From Eubacterium sp. MSJ-33 (lineage in GTDB: Bacteria; Bacillota; Clostridia; Lachnospirales; Lachnospiraceae), in NCBI RefSeq assembly GCF_022174665.1, contig NZ_CP076562.1, positions 1,625,001 through 1,689,000 of the forward strand: a stretch of 64,000 bases of DNA, written 5' to 3'. Made by a program: the position numbers and the translations under genes. This document shows, one piece after another, positions 1 to 8,109 of this stretch; positions within the stretch are counted from its first letter, which is position 1; each line of letters starts with the position of its first letter. The notes under the pieces are model-generated. The model ran no database searches. It had not been told where the DNA came from and saw nothing but the letters and a program-made list of their open reading frames with translations.

Positions 1-444
1 TCTTCACATACACCAGATGAGAATGTCCACCTGAAGCTACCATACACATAAATGGCGGTTCTAAGTCCGGGTGTTCAATATAATTTGCCGCAATATGCCC
101 CTCGATATGATGCACACCAACGAGTGGCTTGTTCTTTGCATAAGCAACTGCCTTTGCCGCACTCACGCCAACCAAAAGCGCACCAACCAGCCCCGGTCCA
201 TAAGTCACTGCAACAGCATCAATATCATCCCATCCGACATGTGCTTCCCCGATTGCTGCTCGGATCACCTGATTGACTTTCTCCACATGCTTCCGCGATG
301 CGATTTCCGGCACGACTCCGCCATACAGTTTGTGCAATTCAATCTGTGAATAGATAATATTGGATTTTACTTCTCGTCCATCGACAACAATTGCCGCTGC
401 CGTCTCATCACAGGATGATTCAATTGAAAGTATTGTTGTACTCA
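1..444 (-). CDS. tsaD: tRNA N6-threonylcarbamoyladenosine transferase TsaD (5' part, cut by window edge)
   Basis: Only the first 148 codons are inside the window; the gene runs off the left edge. The protein begins [18 protein letters not shown], the ASKHA/Kae1 phosphate-binding start, and has the metal-binding H-x3-H within HHIEGH at residues 112-117, followed by ASGGHSH near residue 137. TsaD transfers threonylcarbamoyl from TC-AMP to A37 of ANN-decoding tRNAs, working with TsaB and TsaE. Both partners are encoded upstream in the same direction (tsaE 3372-3815, tsaB 2659-3375), which supports the call. The ATG at 442-444 is preceded by an AGAGGAAACGT-type Shine-Dalgarno. The 113 bp to the next gene upstream hold no further gene. 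Confidence 0.95.
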
Positions 445-557
445 TAACGTTTCCTCTTTATATCTGTTTTCTTTTTATATATGCCGCACCGATTCCGCAC
501 AACCATTCATATTCTGACTGCTTGCGTAATTTCTACTGTGCATATTCTATCCGAGCC

Positions 558-1172
558 TCACTCCGTCATCCCTGCCTGCGTAGTCACAGAGCCACTTGGT
601 AACTGGGATTCTGTCCAGCCGTAAATCTTCCACCGGTCATTTTCCTTGACCATGGCATACTGCCGGTAAAAATAGCCCAGATTGTCACCGGTATTGATTG
701 TAATGCACACCTCCAACAGCGCCATATCTTTTCCATCTTTCGTAAAATACTGTACCTGGCTTGCCTCCGGAAGCTCGCACATCTTGTATGTGTAACCCTG
801 TTTCTTTACCGCTTCGATATCTTTCTGCAAATTCGTCAGGCTATCGCTCTCCGGGTTCGCTACGAGCAAATCGGTACAATACAACTGCCGCACCTTTTTG
901 TTCATAGAATCCAGCTCATCATCCGTCAGTTTCTGTCCGTAAAAGGCCTTAAAATAACGATTGTGCAGCTTTGCTACATCCCGTGGTGTCTTCGGGTATT
1001 CCGCTGTCATATCATATTCCATCAATGCTTCCACTTCCGTCTTCTGCGATTCGCTTCGCCGGATGGAAGAACGATCGTTCAAATAGTTGAAATACCAAAG
1101 CACCAGTACAACCAGCAATACCGCCACAATTATGCCTTTAATTGTCACTTCTTTTTTCTTATTTTTCGCCAT
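558..1172 (-). CDS. small membrane-anchored protein of unknown function
   Basis: The 204-residue product has a lysine-rich N-terminus (MAKNKKKE), one transmembrane segment at about residues 11-28 and a predicted extracytoplasmic remainder. That part contains an N-terminal helical stretch and a C-terminal region ending in QYAMVKENDRWKIYGWTE, resembling the small NTF2-like or DUF6715-type domains of Lachnospiraceae proteins; this family assignment is a guess from memory. The start is 6 bp past the rnz stop, so it belongs to the tsaE-tsaB-rimI-rnz operon and probably precedes tsaD. No catalytic motif is visible. It is likely real: length, start context and operon position fit, and the overlapping plus-strand frames do not look like proteins. 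Confidence 0.75.
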   Translation of the reverse strand: MAKNKKKEVTIKGIIVAVLLVVLVLWYFNYLNDRSSIRRSESQKTEVEALMEYDMTAEYPKTPRDVAKLHNRYFKAFYGQKLTDDELDSMNKKVRQLYCTDLLVANPESDSLTNLQKDIEAVKKQGYTYKMCELPEASQVQYFTKDGKDMALLEVCITINTGDNLGYFYRQYAMVKENDRWKIYGWTESQLPSGSVTTQAGMTE

Positions 1173-1178
1173 GCAGCA

Positions 1179-2090
1179 TCAATCCTCTTCAAAATTCAAA
1201 ACCATCTCTGTACGGTCCTTCGCAATATAGCTTCTCGGAAATATCGCCTGCACCATTTCTTCAAACTCCTTCGGGCGGTTGGTTGCCGGACTGTAATGTG
1301 TCAGCCACATCTCCGTCACCTGTGCGTCTTTCGCAAGTTCCGCTGCCTCCCGCATCATCATATGCTTATGTTCCTTCGCTTTGGAAAGCTTCTCTTCCTC
1401 ACCATACATGCCCTCACAGATAAATAAATCCGCATCTTTTGCACATTGCACAATCGCATCTACCGGCCGGGTATCTGTGCAATAAGTAACTTTCAAGCCC
1501 TTACGCGGCTTTCCCATAACCATATCGCTCGTATAAATATTCCCTTCAAAATCCACATTCTCACCCTTTTGCAGCAGGCTCCAATACTGTACCGGAAGTC
1601 CCAACTCTCTGGCACGTAAGGCATCGAATTTACCTGCACGGTCAAGTTCAATATTATACCCATAACAAATCACACGATGGTTCACGCGAAATGCCCGAAT
1701 ACGCAAACCACAGATCTCGATTACTTCCTCCGGCTGCTCTAACTCAATAAATTTTATCTCAAACGGAAGTTCCGGCGCGATAACCCGAAGTGAATTCACC
1801 ACCCGTTCCAATCCTTTTGGGCCAATCATCGTCAAAGGTTCTGTCCGCTCGGCATTCCCCATCGTCAGAAGCATACCCGGAAGTCCACTGATATGATCCG
1901 CATGAAAATGCGTGATACAAATCACATCAATCGGTTTGAAACTCCAGCCCTGCAAACGTATTTGATTTTGTGTACCCTCACCGCAGTCGATCAGGATACT
2001 GCTTCCGTTATACCGCACCATCAGTGAGGTCAACGCCCGATATGGAAGCGGCAGCATGCCACCTGTTCCAAGCAAACACAACTCTAACAT
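1179..2090 (-). CDS. rnz: ribonuclease Z
   Basis: This 303-residue metallo-beta-lactamase-fold nuclease carries the Zn-binding HFHADH motif at residues 61-66 and the N-terminal LGTGGMLPLPYR stretch typical of tRNase Z; further metal ligands lie in the NHRVICYGY and THYSP segments. RNase Z cuts pre-tRNA 3' of the discriminator base so that CCA can be added. Length matches the ~305-residue short-form bacterial enzyme. The ATG follows GGAGAATAG directly, and that RBS overlaps the rimI stop codon, indicating translational coupling. Its place beside the t6A genes makes this a tRNA-maturation operon. Confidence 0.95.
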   Translation of the reverse strand: MLELCLLGTGGMLPLPYRALTSLMVRYNGSSILIDCGEGTQNQIRLQGWSFKPIDVICITHFHADHISGLPGMLLTMGNAERTEPLTMIGPKGLERVVNSLRVIAPELPFEIKFIELEQPEEVIEICGLRIRAFRVNHRVICYGYNIELDRAGKFDALRARELGLPVQYWSLLQKGENVDFEGNIYTSDMVMGKPRKGLKVTYCTDTRPVDAIVQCAKDADLFICEGMYGEEEKLSKAKEHKHMMMREAAELAKDAQVTEMWLTHYSPATNRPKEFEEMVQAIFPRSYIAKDRTEMVLNFEED

Positions 2091-2091
2091 T

Positions 2092-2655
2092 CTATTCTCC
2101 GTTTTCTGTAAATATTATCTCATAGATATCCGCATCCTCATCCGGATGCTTATAATATTTTTTCCTGACAGCAAGCAAATGATATCCATTCTTCTCATAT
2201 AAACACTTTGCTGCAATATTTCCATGACGCACTTCCAACAGGCCGCGCATAGAACCCCTCTGCACAAACGAAAGATATGCCTCCATCAGCATCTGTCCGA
2301 TTCCATCCTTCCGGCTTTCCGGATTGACTGCTACCCTCAGCAATTCCGTCTCATCACCAAGTATATTCGCAAGCAAATAACCACAAGGTGTTCCCGCATC
2401 GTTCTCTACAATCCACAGATGATTGTAACTTTGTGCAAGGGAATCCGCCACCATCGCCTCTGTCCAAGCATCCGCAAACGAGTCAACTTCCATCTGTGCC
2501 ACTTCATGTGCAGCAATCGTCAAATCATATCTTTCCGCCCGTACGGACATCGCCTGGGCATTTTCTGCCATCTGTCCGGACAAGATTTTCGATTCCGCTT
2601 CACAGTCCTTCGTTACACATTCTGCAATTGTGCAATTGTAATATTGAATCTTCAA
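2092..2655 (-). CDS. rimI: ribosomal-protein-alanine N-acetyltransferase RimI (GNAT)
   Basis: The C-terminal ~145 residues form a GNAT domain: LLRVAVNPESRKDGIG is motif A (R/Q-x-x-G-x-G/A-like) and AKCLYEKNGYHLLAVRKKYY is motif B, with the RxxYY ending characteristic of RimI, which acetylates the N-terminal alanine of ribosomal protein S18. Location between tsaB and rnz fits, since rimI often follows tsaB. The open frame starts with TTG at 2655 and adds about 36 residues with no counterpart in typical RimI; the canonical domain would begin near Met37 (MSVRAERYD, about 2547), where a strong RBS is not visible. The true start is therefore uncertain, the enzyme identity is not. Confidence 0.88.
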   Translation of the reverse strand: MKIQYYNCTIAECVTKDCEAESKILSGQMAENAQAMSVRAERYDLTIAAHEVAQMEVDSFADAWTEAMVADSLAQSYNHLWIVENDAGTPCGYLLANILGDETELLRVAVNPESRKDGIGQMLMEAYLSFVQRGSMRGLLEVRHGNIAAKCLYEKNGYHLLAVRKKYYKHPDEDADIYEIIFTENGE

Positions 2656-2658
2656 CTT

Positions 2659-3375
2659 CTATGCCTGTCCCTCTGCCGCAAGCTTCTCTTCACGTTCCCG
2701 CTCTGCCTGAGATTTGCGCAGATAAATCGGAATCAGATCATCTGCCGGTTCTGCCTTGCCCTGCTTAAAATACTCCTTGCCAAGGCTTGCAACCGCTGAC
2801 GCACGCTGGCGGTTCAAATGTGCCGGTGCATATGTATATGGCACCTGCATACATTCTGTAAGCACCGATGCATATACCGGGCAGCCATCTCCAAGAAAGA
2901 TGACTTCGCGTTCCATCGCATTTAACTTCTCCGCAAGCACCCGGATATCCATTGCAGACTGATCCAGAAACACCTGCATGCCATCCGTCGTAAATTCATA
3001 TATGCCTGTATAAACCTGACTTCTTCTCGCATCCATAATCGGGCAGATCAGCTTATCGCTGCCCCACAGATTATACGCAAGCCCATGGCAGGTCGGCACC
3101 GATATCACCGGCTTTTCAAGCGCCATTCCCAGACCTTTCACAGTCGCCGCGCCAATCCGAAGCCCGGTAAAAGATCCCGGTCCCGCCGCAACCGCGATGG
3201 CATCAATCGTATTCAAGTCTAACTCTGTCATCTTCACAATCTCATCCAACATCGGGAGTAAAGTCTGTGAATGCGTCTTCTTATAATTTACCGAATATTC
3301 TGCTACCAGCAGGTTATCCTCGACAAGCGCCACACTTGCCACCATGCCGGAACTGTCAATACCTAAGATTTTCAT
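2659..3375 (-). CDS. tsaB: tRNA threonylcarbamoyladenosine biosynthesis protein TsaB
   Basis: The product (238 residues) starts MKILGIDSSGMVASVALV, an ASKHA fold opening, and has AAGPGSFTGLRIG near residue 65, the TsaB signature. TsaB is the non-catalytic paralogue of TsaD that dimerises with it and, with TsaE, supports t6A37 formation. The ATG overlaps the tsaE stop by 4 nt (ATGA-type overlap at 3372-3375). The C-terminus is extended by a charged lysine/glutamate-rich tail. Typical TsaB length is 220-240 residues, so the gene is intact. Confidence 0.95.
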   Translation of the reverse strand: MKILGIDSSGMVASVALVEDNLLVAEYSVNYKKTHSQTLLPMLDEIVKMTELDLNTIDAIAVAAGPGSFTGLRIGAATVKGLGMALEKPVISVPTCHGLAYNLWGSDKLICPIMDARRSQVYTGIYEFTTDGMQVFLDQSAMDIRVLAEKLNAMEREVIFLGDGCPVYASVLTECMQVPYTYAPAHLNRQRASAVASLGKEYFKQGKAEPADDLIPIYLRKSQAEREREEKLAAEGQA

Positions 3376-3815
3376 CTCGTTATCTCCTCAACCGTAATCG
3401 TTCGATAGTCGAACCCTTTTTCGACATCTTTTTGGATTGTCACTTTCTTATATCTCATCGGCAATATGTCATAGATCAGCTCCGCCCATTCAATCAGGCA
3501 GACACCTTCACCGTCGACTGCTTCATAATAACCAATCTCGTCCATCTCATCATCACTGCCAATCCGATAGACATCGAAATGGTAAAACGGCATACGACCT
3601 TCGTCATACTCCTTCAATATCGTAAATGTCGGACTGCTGATCGGCTCTGTCACACCAAGCCCTGCACCAAAGCCCTGTGAGAATACCGTCTTGCCACAGC
3701 CAAGATCTCCATACAGGCAATACACCTCACCCGGCTTCGCCTGTTCTGCCAGTTCTTTGCCGATTGCAAAGGTCTCCTCCGGGCTAAAACTTTCCTTCTT
3801 AAATACCTTTTCCAC
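3372..3815 (-). CDS. tsaE: tRNA threonylcarbamoyladenosine biosynthesis ATPase TsaE
   Basis: This 147-residue P-loop protein has Walker A GDLGCGKT at residues 36-43 and the SSPTFTILKEY switch region near residue 60, both diagnostic of TsaE, the ATPase subunit of the TsaB-TsaD-TsaE complex. The likely start is GTG at 3815, preceded by AGAGGTATCAAA. The first 17 nt overlap the 3' end of the upstream YcxB-like gene, so the pair is probably co-translated. A later TGxTRxI-type Walker B region (CLIEWAE near residue 108) is also present. Confidence 0.95.
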   Translation of the reverse strand: MEKVFKKESFSPEETFAIGKELAEQAKPGEVYCLYGDLGCGKTVFSQGFGAGLGVTEPISSPTFTILKEYDEGRMPFYHFDVYRIGSDDEMDEIGYYEAVDGEGVCLIEWAELIYDILPMRYKKVTIQKDVEKGFDYRTITVEEITR

Positions 3816-4338
3816 TTTGATACCTCTTCAAACTTCTGCTGACCCTCGGCTTATATCCGGCAGTAAAATTCACCACCGATGCCAGAATCTTACCCTTGTC
3901 ATCACCCAGTTGGTCGAGCGGAATTACAAACGCGTGCATCCGGTTTGTATAAACTGCCAGCATGTATTTTGTCATAAGCAGACGATACACGCCCTTCCAC
4001 TCAAGATTCATATGTTCTTCGCCCTGTGACACACCGATTCCATCATCACTGAATGTATAAACAAGCGGCTGCTTATATGAAGGGCTTGTCTTCAACTGCT
4101 TAAATGTCTTGAATGCAAGCGAAAGAGGATTAATCACGGTAAACATCAAGGCCACGATAATAAAAATTGCTTTCTGTCTGCCTGATGTCGTATTCCAGCC
4201 GATCACAAGCATCACTATCGCACCCAAACTCAACACCAACCCTAATATTCCACTCATGCTTCGATAGTTTGTATTCATTACATAACTAAACAATGCCGGA
4301 AATGTCATATTTACACTTTTCGTCTTTGCTTCTGTCAT
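3799..4338 (-). CDS. YcxB-like membrane protein
   Basis: The 179-residue product has two adjacent transmembrane helices at about residues 29-46 and 53-72, followed by a cytoplasmic beta-rich region with YTFSDDGIGVSQGEEHMNLEWKG split by short gaps, a pattern seen in YcxB-like C-terminal domains. The ending is basic (KPRVSRSLKRYQSGKGI). Function is unknown. The start follows GGAGGAAATT. It overlaps tsaE by 17 nt and lies 20 bp downstream of the dCMP deaminase gene. Confidence is high for a real gene and moderate for the family. Confidence 0.72.
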   Translation of the reverse strand: MTEAKTKSVNMTFPALFSYVMNTNYRSMSGILGLVLSLGAIVMLVIGWNTTSGRQKAIFIIVALMFTVINPLSLAFKTFKQLKTSPSYKQPLVYTFSDDGIGVSQGEEHMNLEWKGVYRLLMTKYMLAVYTNRMHAFVIPLDQLGDDKGKILASVVNFTAGYKPRVSRSLKRYQSGKGI

Positions 4339-4358
4339 AATTTCCTCCGGTCAGATCT

Positions 4359-4841
4359 TTATAATTCAAATTCAATCTTTTTATGCTGATTCTCGTACTC
4401 GGTATATTTGACGCCCGCCATCTCGAACATCTTCTTTGATGCCATCGTACTATCCGAATCCGCATATTTATCCGACATATAAATCACTTCTTTGATGCCT
4501 GCCTGAATGATCGCCTTCGCACATTCATTGCACGGGAACAAGGTTACATAGCAACGTGAGCCACGCAATGTGCCTCCTCCACGGTAATTCAGAATCGCAT
4601 TTAATTCCGCATGACAGACAAAGAAATATTTACTCGCCATTCCTTCGCCTTCCCGATCCCATGGCATCTCATCATCATTACACCCGGACGGCATACCATT
4701 GTAGCCTACCGTTAAAATCCGGTTATCCTGATCCACGATACAGGCTCCCACCTGAGTGTTCGGATCTTTGCTACGATTCGCAGACATGATTGCGATTCCC
4801 ATAAAATATTGATCCCATGTAATATAATCACTACGTTTCAT
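4359..4841 (-). CDS. deoxycytidylate (dCMP) deaminase, ComEB type
   Basis: The zinc-binding signatures of the cytidine/deoxycytidylate deaminase family are present: HAE at residues 77-79 and PCNEC at 103-107 of the 160-residue product. dCMP deaminase makes dUMP for thymidylate synthesis. An upstream in-frame extension to 4964 exists, but the ATG at 4841 (MKRSDYITWDQYFMGIA) has the good RBS GAGGTGG and matches the family start, so I use it. The extension would also run through the hom terminator hairpin, further arguing against it. The gene heads the tsaEB-rimI-rnz-tsaD run. Confidence 0.92.
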   Translation of the reverse strand: MKRSDYITWDQYFMGIAIMSANRSKDPNTQVGACIVDQDNRILTVGYNGMPSGCNDDEMPWDREGEGMASKYFFVCHAELNAILNYRGGGTLRGSRCYVTLFPCNECAKAIIQAGIKEVIYMSDKYADSDSTMASKKMFEMAGVKYTEYENQHKKIEFEL

Positions 4842-4942
4842 AAACTGCCACCTCATTTCCCAAGAAATCAAATGCACATCATTACATATTACATACAAAT
4901 TTGCATATACGAGCACTTGCCATGCAAAACACAAATCGAAAA

Positions 4943-4972
4943 CAGTTGCATCACCGCATGGCAATGCAACTG
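4943..4972 (-). terminator. rho-independent terminator after homoserine dehydrogenase
   Basis: A perfect 9-bp stem (CAGTTGCAT / ATGCAACTG) with a 12-nt loop is followed on the minus strand by TTTTCGATTTGTG. It lies just downstream of the hom stop codon and separates it from the dCMP deaminase operon. Confidence 0.8.
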
Positions 4973-5006
4973 TATTCTATCATATTTATTTTTGTTTGTC
5001 ACTTTA

Positions 5007-6218
5007 TTATAATGCAGTACGGATGCGCATAATCATGTCAATCTGCTTGCTCTTCCCCTCAAATGCGCCTTCCGTCAGTTTCTCTGTCAGGAATGCATAT
5101 TCACCGCTTACATCTGCAAGTGTCACATACTCTACATCACCGAAGACCCTCTCAACTGTCTCCCTAGATGTTGTGTCTGCCACGCGGACAAAGAATCGAC
5201 ACGTGAAGTTTGTTCTGTCACCAAGTTCGACCTTATCCTGCTCCCAAATTGTCATGATGTTTGTGCCCTGATGCTTCACAGCATCTACCACATCAGCTAC
5301 AACCGCACTTGCTGTCGGAAGTTTGCCTGCGCCCTTGCCATAGAACATCGTATCACCGAGCATATTTCCATTTACGAAAATACCGTTGAACACGCCATTG
5401 ACATGTCCTAACGGATGATCGCTGTCGATCATAAACGGTGCTACCATCGAATAAATCTTTCCATCTGTTTCCCACTTGCTTGTACCGAGGAGCTTGATAC
5501 TTGCATGCAATGCCTTTGCATATTCAATATCAGTCTTTGTAATCTTCGTGATGCCTTCTGTATAAATATCACGGTAGTCTACCTGCTTACCTAATGCAAG
5601 GGATGTCAGGATTGCAATCTTACGACAGGCATCATAACCTTCCACATCTGCCTCCGGATTACGTTCCGCATAACCCTTCTCCTGTGCACGCTTCAGCACT
5701 TCTTCAAAAGACTTGCCTTCGTCTGTCATCTTAGACAGAATATAGTTTGTTGTACCATTTAATATACCGGTAATCTCTGTAATCTCATCTGCGGTCAGAG
5801 ACTGATTGAGTGGACGAATGATAGGAATTCCACCGCCAACGCTTGCCTCAAACAGGAAGTTTACATTGTTAGCCTTTGCGATTGCCAGAAGCTCTGCACC
5901 ATGTGCTGCAACTAACTCTTTGTTGGAAGTACAAACACTCTTGCCTGCCTCTAATGCCTGCTTCGTAAAATCATACGCCGGCTTAATGCCTCCCATTACC
6001 TCTACGATAATTTTCACTTCCGGATCATTCACAATCACATTGTAATCATGCACAAGAACCTTCTCAACCGGATCGCCGGGGAAGTCTCTCAAATCAAGGA
6101 CATACTTGATGTTTACCTCCTGTCCGGCACGCTTGTTGATACTTGCGTGATTTTTGTTGATTACCTCTACTACTCCGGAACCTACTGTACCGTAGCCAAG
6201 CACTGCAATGTTAATCAT
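5007..6218 (-). CDS. hom: homoserine dehydrogenase
   Basis: The 403-residue protein has an N-terminal NAD(P) fold (AVLGYGTVGSGV), the catalytic region with the conserved GGGIPIIRPL and GILNGTTNYIL motifs around residues 130-160, and a C-terminal ACT-like regulatory domain (about residues 325-400, starting near TCRFFVRVAD). It reduces aspartate semialdehyde to homoserine for threonine and methionine synthesis; the ACT domain suggests feedback control. Its ATG overlaps the stop of the CheW-like gene by 4 nt, an odd pairing for a biosynthetic enzyme. RBS AAGGAGATGAGCGG precedes the start. Length is normal. Confidence 0.96.
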   Translation of the reverse strand: MINIAVLGYGTVGSGVVEVINKNHASINKRAGQEVNIKYVLDLRDFPGDPVEKVLVHDYNVIVNDPEVKIIVEVMGGIKPAYDFTKQALEAGKSVCTSNKELVAAHGAELLAIAKANNVNFLFEASVGGGIPIIRPLNQSLTADEITEITGILNGTTNYILSKMTDEGKSFEEVLKRAQEKGYAERNPEADVEGYDACRKIAILTSLALGKQVDYRDIYTEGITKITKTDIEYAKALHASIKLLGTSKWETDGKIYSMVAPFMIDSDHPLGHVNGVFNGIFVNGNMLGDTMFYGKGAGKLPTASAVVADVVDAVKHQGTNIMTIWEQDKVELGDRTNFTCRFFVRVADTTSRETVERVFGDVEYVTLADVSGEYAFLTEKLTEGAFEGKSKQIDMIMRIRTAL

Positions 6219-6700
6219 TTTCCGCTCATCTCCTTTTCTAATGCGTTTTCAATCTGTCCAAATTCATGATCGGACATCAATGTGTCAACCGCGATGCTGA
6301 TCACGATTTCCTCTTGATCGGATTCCGGCAGAGTCAATCTTACAACATCCTCTAAATATCCGGTTTCCTCTGTATGTACTACCATCGGAATCTGTTTAAT
6401 GTCCTCTTCCTCTACATTCACAATTCCGAGCACGGTGTCCACCTCAATCGCAAGTTTCATACCATGTGTCTCCGTGATCAAAAGCTGCGTCTCCACCGTC
6501 TCCTCCGGCATATCAAACAACCGCTTCAAGCTAAATACAGGTATCACTTCATTTCTAAGATGAATAATTCCTTTGATGCATGCAGGTCCCATCGGCACGG
6601 GTACCACATGATATACATACTCTATGCCATTGATCTTCGACAGCTTCATGCTATATTTTTGATCATTCAATCGAAACACTATGTACTTCGTCACTGCCAT
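6215..6700 (-). CDS. CheW-like chemotaxis coupling protein
   Basis: A single CheW domain fills the 161-residue product: YIVFRLNDQKYSMKLSKI at the start, VPMGPACIKGIIHLRNEVIPVF in the middle (split here: the GIIHLRNEVIPV core is diagnostic) and VDTVLGIVNV near residue 95. CheW links chemoreceptors to CheA. I choose ATG at 6700, seven bases after AAGGAGG; the in-frame ATG at 6706 is too close to that RBS. No other chemotaxis genes are in the window, so this is an orphan coupler or a CheW-family scaffold, translationally coupled to hom by a 4-nt overlap. Confidence 0.85.
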   Translation of the reverse strand: MAVTKYIVFRLNDQKYSMKLSKINGIEYVYHVVPVPMGPACIKGIIHLRNEVIPVFSLKRLFDMPEETVETQLLITETHGMKLAIEVDTVLGIVNVEEEDIKQIPMVVHTEETGYLEDVVRLTLPESDQEEIVISIAVDTLMSDHEFGQIENALEKEMSGK

Positions 6701-6759
6701 GCACATTCCTCCTTTTCATAACCTTGTGCGCTCCACACACCCTTATCTCATCATCCAGA

Positions 6760-7879
6760 TTACTCTGTTTTTTCCTTCGTGTTGATCCATTTCAAATATG
6801 CACTGATAAACCCATCAATGCCGCCATCTAATACCGCCTGCGCATTCGTACACTCAAAGCCTGTTCTTGCGTCCTTCACCATCGTATACGGCTGCAGAAC
6901 ATAATTTCGAATCTGACTTCCCCAGCCATTATCGGTCACCTCTCCACGAATACCCGCAAGTTTTGCTTTATTTTCTTCTTCTTTCATCATAAAGAGCTTT
7001 GCATTAAGCATCTTCATTGCGGTATCCTTGTTGCTGTGCTGGGATCGCTCATTCTGACATTGTACCACAATTCCGGTCGGAATATGCGTAATACGGATTG
7101 CCGAGCTCGTCTTGTTGATATGCTGTCCACCGGCACCGCTCGAACGATATGTATCAATCCTCAGATCATCCGGATTGATCTCCACCTGAATACTGTCATC
7201 TAATTCCGGCATCACATCAACCGCCGCAAAACTTGTCTGCCGCTTGCCCGCCGCGTTAAACGGAGAAATACGTACCAGACGATGCACACCTTTCTCGGAT
7301 TTTAAATATCCATACGCATGCAGTCCATTCACCCGGAACGTCACAGATTTGATACCTGCTTCTTCTCCATCCAGATAATCCAGCACTTCTACAGAAAAAC
7401 CCTTCTTCTCTGCAAACCTCGTATACATGCGATACAACATCTGTGCCCAGTCGCACGCTTCTGTACCACCGACCCCTGCATGAATCGTAACAATTGCATT
7501 GTTCGCATCGTATTCTTCAGAAAGAAGTGTGTCGATGCGAAACTCCTCAAACTTCTCTTCAAAGCTCGCAAGTTCGGCTGCAATCTCATCAATCAGACCG
7601 GCATCATTTTCTTCCTCCGCCATCTCAATCAATGTTCCGATATCTTCATACTGTGTTGAAAGTGCATCAAATTCCTCAATTGTATCTTTCAGATTCTTCA
7701 ATTCTTTCATAACCTGCTGGCTATGTTCCACATCATCCCAGAACCCGGGCTGTTCAAGCATCGGTTCTAGCTGCCTGATGCGTAACTGCTTACCAGCGAT
7801 GTCAAAGTGAATCCCTCACTTCCGCAAGTGGAGTTTTGTATTCATTTAAAGTATATCGAAACTGATCTAACTCTATCAC
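6760..7879 (-). CDS. prfB: peptide chain release factor 2, expressed by programmed +1 frameshift
   Basis: RF2 releases peptides at UGA and UAA. The zero frame starts at GTG 7879 (RBS AGAGGCGG) and reaches an in-frame TGA at codon 26 (7802-7804) in the context CTT TGA C, preceded by the SD-like AGGGAT. After a +1 shift the frame continues as GAC ATC GCT to the stop at 6760, giving 25 + 347 = 372 residues, the normal RF2 size. The protein has the RF2-specific SPF tripeptide (about residues 205-207) and the catalytic GGQ (about 250-252). It follows secA across a 230-bp gap that contains a palindromic repeat element. Annotating only the long frame would lose the first 39 residues. Confidence 0.96.
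7801..7818 (-). promoter_or_regulatory. prfB programmed +1 frameshift site (RF2 autoregulation)
   Basis: The minus strand reads AGG GAT TCA CTT TGA C. This is the classical arrangement: an SD-like AGGGA a few bases upstream of the slippery CUU and an in-frame UGA at codon 26. When RF2 is scarce, the ribosome pauses at UGA and slips +1 to make RF2. Confidence 0.93.
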
Positions 7880-7916
7880 TTCCGTCACCGCCTCTCATAA
7901 TTTAACTATCTTCCAC

Positions 7917-8061
7917 GATATTATAGCATATACAGTTCTACGCAGACGCGCTCCCGCTCAGTTCAGCACGTAATGGTACTAAATTCGCGATAAAAAACAA
8001 TCGCTCATTAAGTACCAACGTGCTTCAATGGTCTGCTTAAGAACATGTAATGCTATATATC
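7917..8061. repeat. intergenic palindromic element, copy 1
   Basis: About 145 bp between secA and prfB forms a long imperfect inverted repeat. The outer arms include TATAGCAT (7922-7929) pairing with ATGCTATA (8050-8057). The 95-bp core (7942-8036) matches, in opposite orientation, the core at 24990-25084 with about 10 differences, all transitions by eye. Inside the core, GGTACT...AGTACC and TCGCGA/TCGCTC form further stems. The flanking arms are not shared with copy 2. No coding capacity is evident. Confidence 0.8.
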
Positions 8062-8109
8062 GTAATATACATTTTCTCTAAATAATTATGATTCAGATAT
8101 TCCTTATCC

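Noticed and set aside
4842..4964. N-terminal extension of the dCMP deaminase
   Set aside because: It has no RBS, overlaps the hom terminator hairpin and does not resemble the family; ATG 4841 has a good RBS.
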